This document shows, one piece after another, positions 18,451 through 27,753 of a stretch of DNA of 59,276 nucleotides. Origin of the DNA: Candidatus Rifleibacteriota bacterium (lineage in GTDB: Bacteria > Muiribacteriota > Ozemobacteria > Ozemobacterales > Ozemobacteraceae); NCBI GenBank assembly GCA_012517355.1, contig JAAYVD010000169.1, positions 1-59,276 of the forward strand, given 5' to 3'. A program made the position numbers and the translations under genes. Within the stretch, counting starts at the first letter, position 1. Each line of letters starts with the position of its first letter. The notes below the pieces were generated by a model that saw nothing but the letters and a program-made list of their open reading frames with translations, was not told the origin of the DNA and did no database searches.

Positions 18451-20175
18451 TCACCCCCCGCCACCCCCGCCACCCCCGCCACCGGCGTTCGAACTCGGGT
18501 TTCCGGGGACCATCGGCACCGAAATGATGTTGGGGAAAGCCGGCAACTGCCCATCGGATGGTTGGGCATCACCGTCGGAAATGATCTTGTTCAGGAACAA
18601 CACCAGGTCGGTGATCCGGACCTTCTTTCCCCGGTATTCGAGATCGTAGGCGTTGTCGCTCCACTGGACACCCGAATGGCTCAGGCCCTGGTAGGCCAGC
18701 CCGTTCACCATCGTGTATCCCGTCCAGTCCTTGTTGGGGTAGGCAGACGGTTGCAACTCGGCGGAGTACCGGTAGGTCCAGAGGAAGGACGCGTTCCGGA
18801 AGGTTCCGGCCTTGGCGGCATATTCCGAGATACTGCCTTCGGGGCCGACGCCCAGGAGCTTGACCATGTTCCCAAGGCCTTCGGGCATGGGAAGGGACAA
18901 GGCATTGGCCTTGATGGCCGGACTGACCGGCCATCCCCCCCCCACCAGCACGTTGAAGAACGCCAGGGTCCTGCCGCTGGGCCCGGTGACCGGCGCCTTG
19001 TCGAGCACCACCTTCGCGTTGGCCTTGAAATCGGGGATGTCCTCGACCGACAGGCCGGGCGGGACGAACCCCGGCAGGAGCCGATGGACGAAGTCCACCT
19101 CCGAGATGTCGGGGGAAGGAGCCCCGATCAGCCCCAGCGCCGCCTGGTCGTCCATGGTCACCTGGTCGGCGATGGTCGGAGGAGCCTGGAACAGGGCTTC
19201 CGAGTTCCGTCGGAACATGGGGGTCAGGCTCTGGAAATAGGTGCGGATGGCCGCCCGGGTGGTCTTCTGATCGAGGCTCCCGCCGGCGATGATCCCGTCG
19301 GGGACGGGGGTGACCCGGACCATCGTCTTCAGGGTCTTCCCGGCGCTCTGGAAGGAGCCGCCGGTTTCCAGGTCGAGCACCACGTCGTCGGGCCACCCCT
19401 CGCCGGAGGCCTGGTAGATCTTCACCACCTTCCCGTCGTAGGGGGCGTTGGTCGTCCCGGAACTCTGGGGCTGCCACACCTTCATCAGGGGGTCGCCCTT
19501 CTTGACCGTCGCCCCTTCCGCCACGAGACACTGGAAGTTGAACTTCATCGGCACCACGAGCGGCTCCTTGATCAGAGGATCGTAGAAGACCGTGATCTTG
19601 AGCGTCCGCTTCATGTTCCCGACGCATTGGCCGCTGTAGACCAGCTCGTCCCAGTACCGCCGGCTCGCCCCGTTGGTGGGGATGCGGATCCCCTCCATGC
19701 TCCCTCCGCTGACCAGGGGTTCGGGGGAAACGATGAACTTGGCCACCGCGAACTTCCTCACGTCGTGGCACACTCCCATCGACATCACGTAGATGGAATG
19801 GAGCCCGAACACGGTTCCGCTGAATTGGAACTGCCCCTGGCTGGTGGTGATCACCCCGGACGGCTGAGGATTGATCGGCTTGACCATGTCCTCGCAGACC
19901 ACCTGGACGCTCGCCTGGTCGCTCAGGGTCACCGAAAAAGACCCCAGCCCGTTGAGATACCAACGGCCATCCAGGAGGCGGTTCTCGGCTTCCGCCAGGC
20001 CGGCCAGGGCGGCTTCCTGGGCCGTCCGCTCATGGACGTAGCGCAAGGCCCAGGCGGCCTGCTGGCTTCCCTTCTTGACCAGGGCGAAGGCCAGGGTGCT
20101 CAGGGCCGCCAGCATGGCCAGCACGAGTGGCACGGACAACCCGGCGCGGGGGGAACGATTCAGGGGTCTTGTCAT
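18451..20175 (-). CDS. GspK/PilX-like pilus assembly protein, 574 aa
   Basis: Last gene of the leftward pseudopilin operon. GGAGGAG precedes the ATG at 20175. A short basic leader and one hydrophobic helix (GLSVPLVLAMLAALSTLAFALV, given here only as its position, residues 12-33) begin the protein; there is no prepilin Glu5, as in GspK/PilX proteins that cap a pilus tip. The large periplasmic part contains FIVSPEP, a motif shared with the rightward paralogue (YVISPEP in the gene at 30636). The C-terminus is ten consecutive glycines encoded by a 9-base tandem repeat (18454-18483). Confidence 0.75.
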   Translation of the reverse strand: MTRPLNRSPRAGLSVPLVLAMLAALSTLAFALVKKGSQQAAWALRYVHERTAQEAALAGLAEAENRLLDGRWYLNGLGSFSVTLSDQASVQVVCEDMVKPINPQPSGVITTSQGQFQFSGTVFGLHSIYVMSMGVCHDVRKFAVAKFIVSPEPLVSGGSMEGIRIPTNGASRRYWDELVYSGQCVGNMKRTLKITVFYDPLIKEPLVVPMKFNFQCLVAEGATVKKGDPLMKVWQPQSSGTTNAPYDGKVVKIYQASGEGWPDDVVLDLETGGSFQSAGKTLKTMVRVTPVPDGIIAGGSLDQKTTRAAIRTYFQSLTPMFRRNSEALFQAPPTIADQVTMDDQAALGLIGAPSPDISEVDFVHRLLPGFVPPGLSVEDIPDFKANAKVVLDKAPVTGPSGRTLAFFNVLVGGGWPVSPAIKANALSLPMPEGLGNMVKLLGVGPEGSISEYAAKAGTFRNASFLWTYRYSAELQPSAYPNKDWTGYTMVNGLAYQGLSHSGVQWSDNAYDLEYRGKKVRITDLVLFLNKIISDGDAQPSDGQLPAFPNIISVPMVPGNPSSNAGGGGGGGGGG

Positions 20176-20195
20176 GGCTCCTCCTTCCGCCGGCC

Positions 20196-20756
20196 TCACA
20201 GGTTCCCCTGCATGGCGCAGAGGGTCCGGTTGGTCAGCTGAAGACTGTTGGAGAGCAGGAAGGTCTTGTTGAACGGTGGGCGGCCGGATTCGGCGGCCTT
20301 GATCGAGTACAACACGAGGGATTCGGCCAGCCGCTTGGTCTTGAACTCCACCACGTTCTCGGCCAGGGTCTCCACGGCGCCGGTGGTGAAGGCCGGCGGC
20401 TGCCACCGGGCGATCTTGAGCCGTCCCTGGCCGTCGAGGAAGACCAGGCATTTCATCCAGTTCTGGTCGGTGAACAGGATCTGGTGGGAATAGGTCTGCA
20501 GATCGACCGGGGGATGCAGGACGCGCGTCCCGGTGACCAACGCCCGCGACAACTGCCAGGACGCCATCCGCAGTTCGTACAGGGTGTCCAGCCGGCGCAG
20601 GGACTTCTCGACGGAACTCTCCATGGTGACGATGGCGGCCACCCCGGCCAGGATCAGGCAGAACACGCCGAGGTAGACGAGCATCTCGACCACGGAAAAG
20701 CCCCGCCGGGACCGGCGATGATTCCGGGAAGCGGGCGACGGCATCGGCATGGACAT
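20196..20756 (-). CDS. Prepilin-type pseudopilin, 186 aa
   Basis: Type IV pilin-like class III signal: a basic leader of 19 residues ending RRG, then FSVVEMLVYLGVFCLILAG, with the methylated Phe at +1 and Glu at +5 required for prepilin peptidase processing and assembly. The C-terminal part is a small globular domain (GspJ/H-like size) with no disulfide pair visible. GAGGAG precedes the ATG at 20756. It is separated by 11 and 20 bases from its operon neighbours. Confidence 0.87.
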   Translation of the reverse strand: MSMPMPSPASRNHRRSRRGFSVVEMLVYLGVFCLILAGVAAIVTMESSVEKSLRRLDTLYELRMASWQLSRALVTGTRVLHPPVDLQTYSHQILFTDQNWMKCLVFLDGQGRLKIARWQPPAFTTGAVETLAENVVEFKTKRLAESLVLYSIKAAESGRPPFNKTFLLSNSLQLTNRTLCAMQGNL

Positions 20757-20767
20757 GGGCGATCTCC

Positions 20768-21277
20768 TCAGTAGGATTCGTGTTCCGGGGCATTGACCAG
20801 GGTGGTCAGCACCACCTTCTGCCGGAGCGGACCGTCCGCCTCGCGGTCCCAGGTCATCCGGACCGTGACTTTGAAGGCCCGGTAGGAAAGGGCTTCGACG
20901 ATCTCCTCGACCCGGTACCGGCGGATGTTCTCCGCGCTGCGCAGGCTTTCCTGCATGCTGGCGCTGTTCTGGAGCTCGGCCGTCACGTCGGGATCCCTCC
21001 CGACCATCGCCTGGCGTTGGTCGGCGGGCAACGTCATGATCTTGGCCTTGGCCGCGTTCAGAAACCGCTCGCAGATGTTGACCGCGATGGCGTAGTCCCT
21101 GGCCCTCTCGATGAAGGGGAGGCCCGTTCCGAAGAACAGCTGGCTGAGGGCGACCAGGACGAAGGCCAGGATGAGGATGGCGACCATCCCCTCGACCAGG
21201 CTGAACCCGGCCGCAGGGTGCGGTCCGGGCCGGGAACGGTGGCAGGATCGTGATGGCGGCAGGCGCATGGGCATCAT
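20768..21277 (-). CDS. Prepilin-type pseudopilin, GspI/PilV-like, 169 aa
   Basis: Leader of 23 residues ending AAG then FSLVEGMVAILILAFVLVAL: Phe at +1, Glu at +5. ATG at 21277 follows AAGGAG. The globular part has VRMTWDREADGPLRQKVVLT, the terminal strand pattern of GspI/PilV minor pilins that prime pilus assembly. Part of the four-pseudopilin run of the leftward operon. Confidence 0.87.
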   Translation of the reverse strand: MMPMRLPPSRSCHRSRPGPHPAAGFSLVEGMVAILILAFVLVALSQLFFGTGLPFIERARDYAIAVNICERFLNAAKAKIMTLPADQRQAMVGRDPDVTAELQNSASMQESLRSAENIRRYRVEEIVEALSYRAFKVTVRMTWDREADGPLRQKVVLTTLVNAPEHESY

Positions 21278-21287
21278 GGCATCTCCT

Positions 21288-21986
21288 TCAGGGACGGTGG
21301 AAGGTGTCGTAATTCCAATCGGGGTGGCTCCGGACATCGTGGAGGAACACGCTTTGCAGCGTGGTGGTCAGTTCCAGCGGCAGGCCCGTGGTCGTGCTGC
21401 CGACCCCGGACAGCGGCCGTTCCAGGACCGACAGCCGGACCCACAGGAGAGGGACCCCGGGATCGAGCGGATGGACGTAGACCCGGAATTCCGCGTCACG
21501 GATGCCCCGGAACACCCGGCTCTCGGTTCCCGCCTGCCGGATCAGGCGGTTCTCCGCCGGGTCGAGCCGGTATTCGATCCGTTCGACCCGCGGTTCGGGA
21601 TCGGTCTCGCCGGTGCCGGAGGTGAACCGGTGGAACGAGACCTGGCGGGGGCCGATGGTCACCAGGGCCCCTCCCGAGGCGGGAGCGGCCCCGCCCGTCT
21701 CCTGGATCGGCCGCAGGAGGGCCAGTTTCATGGCGACCCGGCCATCGGCCTGCCGCAGGAGGGGACAGGCCCCGGAGAAGTCGCGCCGCAGGCTGGTGAT
21801 CGCCAGCTGGGCCTCGTGGAAACTCTGGACGTCGACCCAACTGCGCCGGAACTGGTGTTGCACCCCCTGGAAGACCCGGCTGATCAACAGGATGGCCAGG
21901 AGGGAAAGCCCGAAGGAGATGATCATTTCGGGAAAGGAGAATCCTCTCCTGGCCATGCCGCGGGACCGCTGCCTGGTTGCGCCCAT
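21288..21986 (-). CDS. Prepilin-type pseudopilin, GspJ/PilW-like, 232 aa
   Basis: Leader MGATRQRSRGMARRG, then FSFPEMIISFGLSLLAILLI with Phe +1 and Glu +5. The globular domain has the typical GspJ/PilW pattern, including VERIEYRLDPAENRLIRQ. Its ATG overlaps the previous stop codon by one base (TGATG), indicating translational coupling. Minor pilin of the leftward assembly. Confidence 0.88.
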   Translation of the reverse strand: MGATRQRSRGMARRGFSFPEMIISFGLSLLAILLISRVFQGVQHQFRRSWVDVQSFHEAQLAITSLRRDFSGACPLLRQADGRVAMKLALLRPIQETGGAAPASGGALVTIGPRQVSFHRFTSGTGETDPEPRVERIEYRLDPAENRLIRQAGTESRVFRGIRDAEFRVYVHPLDPGVPLLWVRLSVLERPLSGVGSTTTGLPLELTTTLQSVFLHDVRSHPDWNYDTFHRP

Positions 21987-22633
21987 CAGTAGGCCACCTC
22001 GCGCTTCGGCTGCAGGCGGGTGAGGACCACCATCCGGTCGCGGTCGGGCCGGCCGCCCAGGCTTTCCAGGACCGGCGGCACCCGGCCCTCGTTCCACCAG
22101 ACGGTCACGGTCACCAACGCCAGGTAGGGGGACTGGGGAAGGCCGTCCGGAGGATCCTCGACGGTGATGGTCCGGAAGAAGAACGCCTGGTTGTACTGGG
22201 CGGAATACACCAACGGGCCGGCGCCCCCCGCCGGGGTGGCCGGGACGGGCACCGGGCGCCATCCCGACCCCGCCGCCTCGACCAGGGAGCCGCTCAGGCC
22301 GCAGATCTGGGCCCGGCCCGTCGGCGTCGACACGTCCCCGATCGCGGCCCATTCCATGCCCTCCTGGGCGAGCTCGACGGCCCGCAGGTAGTTGACCGCC
22401 TTGGCGGTGTCGGTGCGGGTGGTGGTCATCAGCCACAGGATGGGGATGGTGCAGATCGCCGCCAGACCGATGCCGACCACCACCTCGATGAGGGAAACCC
22501 CCCGCCCGCGCAGGCGGGAACCGGGAAAGCCCCCGTGCCCAGCGCGCAACGGGCGGTTCGCGCCGCCATCGGTGGCGGCAAAGGGGAAGACCTTCCGACG
22601 TCGTGGCGGTCGCAACACGGGATGAAGGCTCAT
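21986..22633 (-). CDS. Prepilin-type pseudopilin with repeat-derived leader, 215 aa
   Basis: The pilin core begins late: GRG then VSLIEVVVGIGLAAICTIPI, Glu at +5. The 47-residue leader before it is unusually long and is largely encoded by dispersed repeat copy F (22537-22614), giving FPFAATDGGANRPLRAG. The ATG at 22633 follows GGGAGGG and overlaps the lipoprotein stop codon (ATGA), so this start is well supported and the repeat is read as coding sequence unless translation begins internally. The globular domain ends PKREVAY. Confidence 0.85.
   Translation of the reverse strand: MSLHPVLRPPRRRKVFPFAATDGGANRPLRAGHGGFPGSRLRGRGVSLIEVVVGIGLAAICTIPILWLMTTTRTDTAKAVNYLRAVELAQEGMEWAAIGDVSTPTGRAQICGLSGSLVEAAGSGWRPVPVPATPAGGAGPLVYSAQYNQAFFFRTITVEDPPDGLPQSPYLALVTVTVWWNEGRVPPVLESLGGRPDRDRMVVLTRLQPKREVAY
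22537..22614 (+). repeat. Dispersed structured repeat, copy F, inside a pseudopilin gene
   Basis: Matches the family over GCGC-AACGGGC-G-TTCGCGCC, GCCGCCATCGGTGGCGGC, AAAGGGG and the tail CCTTCCGACGTCGTGGCGGTCG. It lies within the leader-coding part of the leftward pseudopilin gene and is in the opposite orientation to it. Confidence 0.7.
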
Positions 22634-23001
22634 GGGGCCCTCCCGGAGGGGGTGGCGGCAGGAACCGAACCGGGTTCCTCTTCCTCCAGCCGTGCCTCGG
22701 CCTGGACGCGGGTCAGCATCTCCTGCAGGAGGTCCCGGTGCAGACCCTGCCGCTGGGCGGGCGGGACCGGGGCGAACAGTTCCTCGGGGGGGGGATGCAG
22801 GACCCGCCCGGCCGGCTGTCCGGCCCCAACTGCCGCCATCCGGCCTTCCGCCGCAGGCCCGGCCGAAGCGCCCACCGCCGGGGCCGGGGAGTCTGATCCG
22901 GCGGGGGTGGGGGGTGGCGTGCCCGGCCCGCAGCCGGTCAGCAAAGACAGGCCGAGCAGCAGGGCCAGCCGGCCGGTACGGGAACCTCGCCAGGCGGCCA
23001 T
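22630..23001 (-). CDS. Small lipoprotein, 123 aa
   Basis: Signal sequence RLALLLGLSLLTGCGPG carries a lipobox (LLTGC), so the mature protein should be lipid-anchored at the cysteine. The rest is Pro/Ala/Gly-rich with a short amphipathic helix (HRDLLQEMLTRVQAEARLEEEE). It sits two bases after the large pilus-associated gene and overlaps the next gene by four bases (ATGA). Position suggests a pilotin-like or envelope-anchoring role for the pseudopilin assembly; this is inference from context only. Confidence 0.8.
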   Translation of the reverse strand: MAAWRGSRTGRLALLLGLSLLTGCGPGTPPPTPAGSDSPAPAVGASAGPAAEGRMAAVGAGQPAGRVLHPPPEELFAPVPPAQRQGLHRDLLQEMLTRVQAEARLEEEEPGSVPAATPSGRAP

Positions 23002-23003
23002 GG

Positions 23004-25292
23004 TCAGGGTTCCCCATCCCGGGGCTGGGCAGTCTGCAACGCCCACAGGGTGCGGACCGTTCCCAGGCTGACCCGGCAGGGGTCGAGGGGTTCGAACAGC
23101 AGGGGATCGTGGATGATCTTCAGGACCTTGCCGGGGGGGACCCCGAAGGTCGGGTGCTTGAGGAACAGGTAATCGACGACCAGGTTGCCGACGATCTCCA
23201 CCCCCTTGCCGTTGGGGATCAGCTTCCCCTGGTTGTCGATGGCCCGGGGGTCGCGCTTGCCGCCCCCCGGCAGGCAGGTGGTGGCGATCAGCGAGGCCTC
23301 GATCCTGACCTGCTCCTCGGGGCTGCGCACCACGAAACCGCCATCTTGTACAAAAATGCGAAGCGTGTCTCCCGGCCCGGTGCGCCGGAGCGAGCCCAGA
23401 TGGCAGTTCCCCCGGAACCCGAGATAGATCATGCCCTGCCCGCGATACCGGCGGATCGTCGAGAGATCGATGTCCCCGCGTTCGACATACATGATGCCGT
23501 CGACCAGCAGGACCCGTTCACCGCTTTCCTCGACCACCATCCCCCGGCACAGGTCCTCGCCGGACCTGAAGAACCGGGAGAAGGCCTGTCGGTCGAGGGC
23601 GGGGAAGAGATCGGCCGGTTTCACGCCGGTGGAGGTCGGAGGGAAGGGGACGGCATCCTGGAAGAACAGCCGGTTCACCGGGAACCCGGTGCAGTCGCGG
23701 CTCATCAGGCAGGGTTCGAGCCCCCCCACGGGGGGGGAGAGAGGGCGCGTGAGGAACGAGGCGGGCTTGTCGGGGGCCTGGAAAGGCAGCGGGACCGCGG
23801 GAAAATCGACGTCCACGTTGCCGCCCAGCAGCGGGAAGCTGGCGGAAAAGCCGTCGAAGAAGGCCAGCTTGAAGAAGCGCAGGAACACGGGGCCTTCCAC
23901 CTGTACCGGGCGGTCGCGACCGGGGCCGAAGACGATGGGCATGGCCCCCCGGAAAGTCCGCTCGCGGTTGTAGGCATTGTACTCACGGGCGAAATCCTGC
24001 AGGCCCGTCAACGGGGGCTGGCTGACGAACGGGGTCGGCGGGCCCATGCCCGCCCGCGACCAGAGGTGGCGGGCATCGGTGTAGCCGAAGTGGTAGGCCC
24101 AATGGTTGACGCAGGTCTCGACGAGGGCCCGGAAGATCTTCGACTTGCCGTAGTCCCCCCCGCAGGCGGCGAAGTCCTTCAACACCGCGTCCGATACCGT
24201 GTCGGGATTGACCGACCCCTGCTTCCGGGCCGGCTCGAGGATCACCTTCTCGTACAACTCACGAATCTGTGACACCTGGTAGAAATCCTCGAACGCGAAT
24301 CCACACGACTTGTACAAATCGGAAAACTTGACCGGCGCCGGGAGGACATGGAACAACTGGTTGGCGCTGGCCTGCCGGACCCGCTCCTCCCGCGCGGGGA
24401 ACCCCGCCGGCTGAATCCCGGTTCCTCCCGGGGCCGCCCCGGTCAGCTTGCCCAGGAGCAGGGGGACCAGCGCCTCGTCGGCCTGGATGTCCAGGTCGAA
24501 CAGGACCGGGGCCGAAGCGGGCCGGGGATCGAACTCGGGGCAGGCCGGGTAGAAGCGGTTGCCGAAATACGCCCGGGAGACCACTCCGGTGCTGCCCCCG
24601 TCGAGGCCCTCCAGGACCAGTTTCGGATCGGGGCAGTTGTAGTCGAACCCGTAGTTCTTGACGAACAGGACGTACTTGTCGAAGAAATCCCGCAGGTTGG
24701 CCACCTTCAGGTCGCGCCGTTCCCGCAACTCGGCCAGGGTGGCCCGGGTGTCGGTTCGGACGACGGTTCCGACCAGGTCGATGTGCCCGAGATAGGATGG
24801 GAGCGGCAGGCGGGCGCGGCTGGTCAGGACGACCGTGGCCACCCCGGAGAGGCGGACGCCGCCACCCGCCAGGCGCTCCGCCAGCGCGTTGGTGAGGGGG
24901 AGGTCGGCCGCCTGGAAGACCCGCCGGCGGACGAACGGGCTCGCGGGCGGCTTGTCGGTCACCTGGGGGGTTCCCAATGACCTGAGGAGGGGCCCCAGGT
25001 GATCGGCCGGCTCCCCCGCCCCCACCCGGTTGGCCTCCGCCCGGAGGATGGCGGCCATCTCGGTGGTGGCGGACTGGGCCAGCATGGTCAGCCGGTGCTG
25101 GTCGAGGGACCGGCTGAACAGTTCCACCGCCCCCCGCTTCATGGACCAGATGGCGGTCGCGAAGATTACCGCGCCCAGGAACAGGGCGAACACCATGTAG
25201 GTCACGAAACCCCGGCGGTCCGGGGGAGAGCCTGATTGCAGGCCCCCTGGCACGGGGGAAGGGGGGAAGGTCATGCCCGGCCGTCCGCGCAT
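23004..25292 (-). CDS. Large PilX-like pilus-associated protein, about 760 aa
   Basis: Short N-terminus with RRGFVTYMVFALFLGAVI, a single membrane helix at the position of a class III signal but with Thr/Tyr instead of Glu at +5; the remaining ~700 residues are periplasmic. It resembles PilX/PilY-associated tip proteins in layout but no named domain is visible; seven or more Cys suggest disulfides (PKLVL after YNCPD, SCGFAFEDFY, DCTGFPV). Start may be the ATG at 25292 or 25274; neither has a strong ribosome site. Spaced 22 bases from the preceding gene and 2 bases from the lipoprotein gene, so it is part of the operon. Confidence 0.75.
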   Translation of the reverse strand: MRGRPGMTFPPSPVPGGLQSGSPPDRRGFVTYMVFALFLGAVIFATAIWSMKRGAVELFSRSLDQHRLTMLAQSATTEMAAILRAEANRVGAGEPADHLGPLLRSLGTPQVTDKPPASPFVRRRVFQAADLPLTNALAERLAGGGVRLSGVATVVLTSRARLPLPSYLGHIDLVGTVVRTDTRATLAELRERRDLKVANLRDFFDKYVLFVKNYGFDYNCPDPKLVLEGLDGGSTGVVSRAYFGNRFYPACPEFDPRPASAPVLFDLDIQADEALVPLLLGKLTGAAPGGTGIQPAGFPAREERVRQASANQLFHVLPAPVKFSDLYKSCGFAFEDFYQVSQIRELYEKVILEPARKQGSVNPDTVSDAVLKDFAACGGDYGKSKIFRALVETCVNHWAYHFGYTDARHLWSRAGMGPPTPFVSQPPLTGLQDFAREYNAYNRERTFRGAMPIVFGPGRDRPVQVEGPVFLRFFKLAFFDGFSASFPLLGGNVDVDFPAVPLPFQAPDKPASFLTRPLSPPVGGLEPCLMSRDCTGFPVNRLFFQDAVPFPPTSTGVKPADLFPALDRQAFSRFFRSGEDLCRGMVVEESGERVLLVDGIMYVERGDIDLSTIRRYRGQGMIYLGFRGNCHLGSLRRTGPGDTLRIFVQDGGFVVRSPEEQVRIEASLIATTCLPGGGKRDPRAIDNQGKLIPNGKGVEIVGNLVVDYLFLKHPTFGVPPGKVLKIIHDPLLFEPLDPCRVSLGTVRTLWALQTAQPRDGEP

Positions 25293-25314
25293 CGGGGTCG
25301 GGCCACGTTCCGGC

Positions 25315-26292
25315 TCACCAATAGCCAGGGTCCTGGGTGTCTCCCGACCCGGTGCCGGTCTGGTCGGATCCTCCGGGCACGGGAACGTCTGGATCCTTGA
25401 TGATATCAGGGTCGGCGGACGGTTCCGTCCCATGGTAGGGTCCTGGCGTGTAGCCGTCCATCGGATTCTGGGCCCGCTCGCCTTCCGATTGGATCTGCTT
25501 CTGGTCCTGCTCCCGTTCCGGGGATGGAGTGTCCGCGGGCGGGGCCTCCTCGGAGGGCTTGGCGGAAGAGGAGCGGCTGGAGCTGAATTCCTTGGAAGCC
25601 GCGGTGGCGGCCGCCATGTAGGCCTTGTCCGCGGCCGCCCCGTCCGAAGCGCTGGCCACCAGCAGGTTGCCGGTAATCGTCAGGCCGGTCGCCACCACGG
25701 TGAGGACCTTCCCCACCGCCACCAGGATCGGCCCCACGATCCAGCCGACGTAGGGGATGGGGGTGATCGTGGTTCCCAGCGTGCTCAGGATCGGACCGAT
25801 CATGCCAAGGATCTTGGCCACCTCCAACAGGGCGTTCCCGGCCAGCTTGATGGCGGCCTGGGCCTCCGCCTTCGCTTTGGCGGTCAGCTCCAGGGTCGAG
25901 GCTTCGCCCGCCTTGCCCGACGTGGCACTGGCCTTCTTGACGGTGTCCCCGGCCTTGACCGTCTTGTTCGTCGCGTCGCTGGTCTTGGCCTTGCCGTCGG
26001 CGATCTTGACGTTGGCCTCGTCGATCGTCCGGCACGCCTCCTCGTATTTCCGCTTGCACTCGGGATTGAACCAGCTGCCGATCGTCATGCCGATTTCCTG
26101 GAACCAGTTCAGCTTGGGCTTCTCGATGGTCTTGATGTCCTGCAGCTTCTGGTTGGCGTCCTTGGTCTCACCGACGCCCTTCTCCGTGTCGCTGACGTAG
26201 CCGGCCTCGGCCCAGGCCGGCACGGACAACCCCGTGGGCCCCACCAGGAGGGCCCCCACCAGCAGCCAGGCAACCACCTTCCGGAATTTCAT
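25315..26292 (-). CDS. Secreted helical protein of unknown function, 325 aa
   Basis: GGAGGAGG precedes the ATG at 26292 and a classic signal peptide (VVAWLLVGALLVGPTGLSVP, cleavage after AWA) follows. Central Ala/Lys-rich helices (residues 85-145) are followed by two strongly hydrophobic segments (about 155-215, with PIPYVGWIVGPIL), then a disordered Ser/Pro/Asp/Glu tail. It could insert into a membrane or form a pore-like helical hairpin, but no family is recognised. Third gene of the leftward operon. Confidence 0.75.
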   Translation of the reverse strand: MKFRKVVAWLLVGALLVGPTGLSVPAWAEAGYVSDTEKGVGETKDANQKLQDIKTIEKPKLNWFQEIGMTIGSWFNPECKRKYEEACRTIDEANVKIADGKAKTSDATNKTVKAGDTVKKASATSGKAGEASTLELTAKAKAEAQAAIKLAGNALLEVAKILGMIGPILSTLGTTITPIPYVGWIVGPILVAVGKVLTVVATGLTITGNLLVASASDGAAADKAYMAAATAASKEFSSSRSSSAKPSEEAPPADTPSPEREQDQKQIQSEGERAQNPMDGYTPGPYHGTEPSADPDIIKDPDVPVPGGSDQTGTGSGDTQDPGYW

Positions 26293-26343
26293 GGCATCCT
26301 CCTCCTCCGCAAGCATCCACGCCGGCCGGGGTGTCCGGCCACC

Positions 26344-27753
26344 TCACTCATACAGGGCTTTCAAAAAGGCGTATTCTTCCTTCCGCTTCGAACGCCCGGG
26401 AGCCGGGGTGGCGACCGTGACGACGGGGGTCACCACCGCCGGGGCGGGGGAAGGGCCCGTGGCCAGTGCCACCGCCTCCCCGGACAGGGCGGTCTCCCGC
26501 TGCCGTTCGGCTTCCCGGGCGCGCGCATCCAGCACCGCCGCCATCTCCGCCGCCTTCTCGGCCATGAACGCCTGGAACGGCCCCGTCGTGGTCGAGGCCA
26601 GGGCGGAATAGGCCTTCCCCGCCTCCTCGATCCTCCCCAGTCGTTCCTGGAGGCGGGCGACTTCCCCCTGATAGAAGAGCTCCGCGGGGTAGGAGGCCAC
26701 GGCCTCCTGCAGGACCTGCAGGGCTTCCTCGGCCTCTCCGAGGCTTTCGAGGCACACGGCCAGGCGCTGGAGCAGAGCCGGATTCGCGGGATCGGCCCCC
26801 CGCAGCTCCCGGAACAGGGGAAGGGCCGGCCGCCAGTCCTCGACCTGGAACAGGCCCTCGGCGAGCAGCCGTTTGACATACTCGTCGGCCGGCTCCCGCT
26901 GGAGCACCGGGCCGAGCAGGGTCACGACATCCCGGTAGCGGCCCTGGGCGAACCGGATCCGCGCTTCGGCCAGCGGGGGGAGCAGGGAGGTGGCGCGGCG
27001 GGCCCGCCAGTCGTCGAGCAACCGGCCGGCCTCCGCCGGTTGGCCCGCTTCCATGGCTTGCTCGGCCAGGGCCTGGAAGGCGACGGGATCGTCTGGGAAC
27101 TCACGGCAGATCAGCTCGAACAACTGGCGGGCCTCGGCCCGCTCGAGGAGGTCGAAATGCCGGAACGCCTGCCGCAGGAGCCGTTCCTTGCGCAGCCCCG
27201 GATCGGGTGGTTCCCCCACCCCGTACCACCGCAGGAGCTCCTGGGCCAGCCCGGCCCACCGGACCCCGGCCGGCTGGTCCTTCAGCGCGGCGAACCACCC
27301 TTGCGCCTCGTTGCCGGAACCGCGGGTGCGGGAAAGGGCGAACTCGCCGCGCAGGAAGGTCAGCAGGGCGCTCTGTGGGAACTTCCGACCCAGGCGGTCG
27401 AGCCGCTCCCAGGCGGCATCCCATTGGGCCAGGATCCTCTCCACGAGGGCCAGGAGGAGGGCCGCCTTGTCGTCCTGCGGGGCGTTTTTGAGGGCCAGCG
27501 ACAACGCCTCCCGGGCCTTCGCCAGGTCCTGGTGCCGCACGGCCAGCGAGAGCAACCGGTCGGACCGGACCAGGAACCGGTAATAGGCCTTCACTCCTGC
27601 CCCGAACTGGCCGCTCTTGAGGAGGTTGCGGGCCTCCCGATACGGGTCGGGCCGGGCACGGGCGGCCGTCCATGGCAGGAGGGCGAAGACGGCCATCACC
27701 GTCAGCAGGGCCACCAGGGCCACGCCGGTGGTTCGGCTTCGGCAGAAGGACAT
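26344..27753 (-). CDS. Periplasmic TPR protein, 469 aa
   Basis: Signal sequence or anchor (VALVALLTVMAVFALLPW) then about ten helix-turn-helix repeats of the tetratricopeptide type, for example AEARIRFAQGRYRDVVTLLG, PALLQRLAVCLESLGEAEE and VARLQERLGRIEEAGKAYS. TPR arrays are scaffolds; in pilus systems such proteins (PilF/PilW class) assist secretin or pilus assembly. The ATG at 27753 overlaps the FecR gene stop by one base (TGATG) and is preceded by GAGGGGG. A Pro/Ala/Val tail ends the protein. Confidence 0.85.
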   Translation of the reverse strand: MSFCRSRTTGVALVALLTVMAVFALLPWTAARARPDPYREARNLLKSGQFGAGVKAYYRFLVRSDRLLSLAVRHQDLAKAREALSLALKNAPQDDKAALLLALVERILAQWDAAWERLDRLGRKFPQSALLTFLRGEFALSRTRGSGNEAQGWFAALKDQPAGVRWAGLAQELLRWYGVGEPPDPGLRKERLLRQAFRHFDLLERAEARQLFELICREFPDDPVAFQALAEQAMEAGQPAEAGRLLDDWRARRATSLLPPLAEARIRFAQGRYRDVVTLLGPVLQREPADEYVKRLLAEGLFQVEDWRPALPLFRELRGADPANPALLQRLAVCLESLGEAEEALQVLQEAVASYPAELFYQGEVARLQERLGRIEEAGKAYSALASTTTGPFQAFMAEKAAEMAAVLDARAREAERQRETALSGEAVALATGPSPAPAVVTPVVTVATPAPGRSKRKEEYAFLKALYE

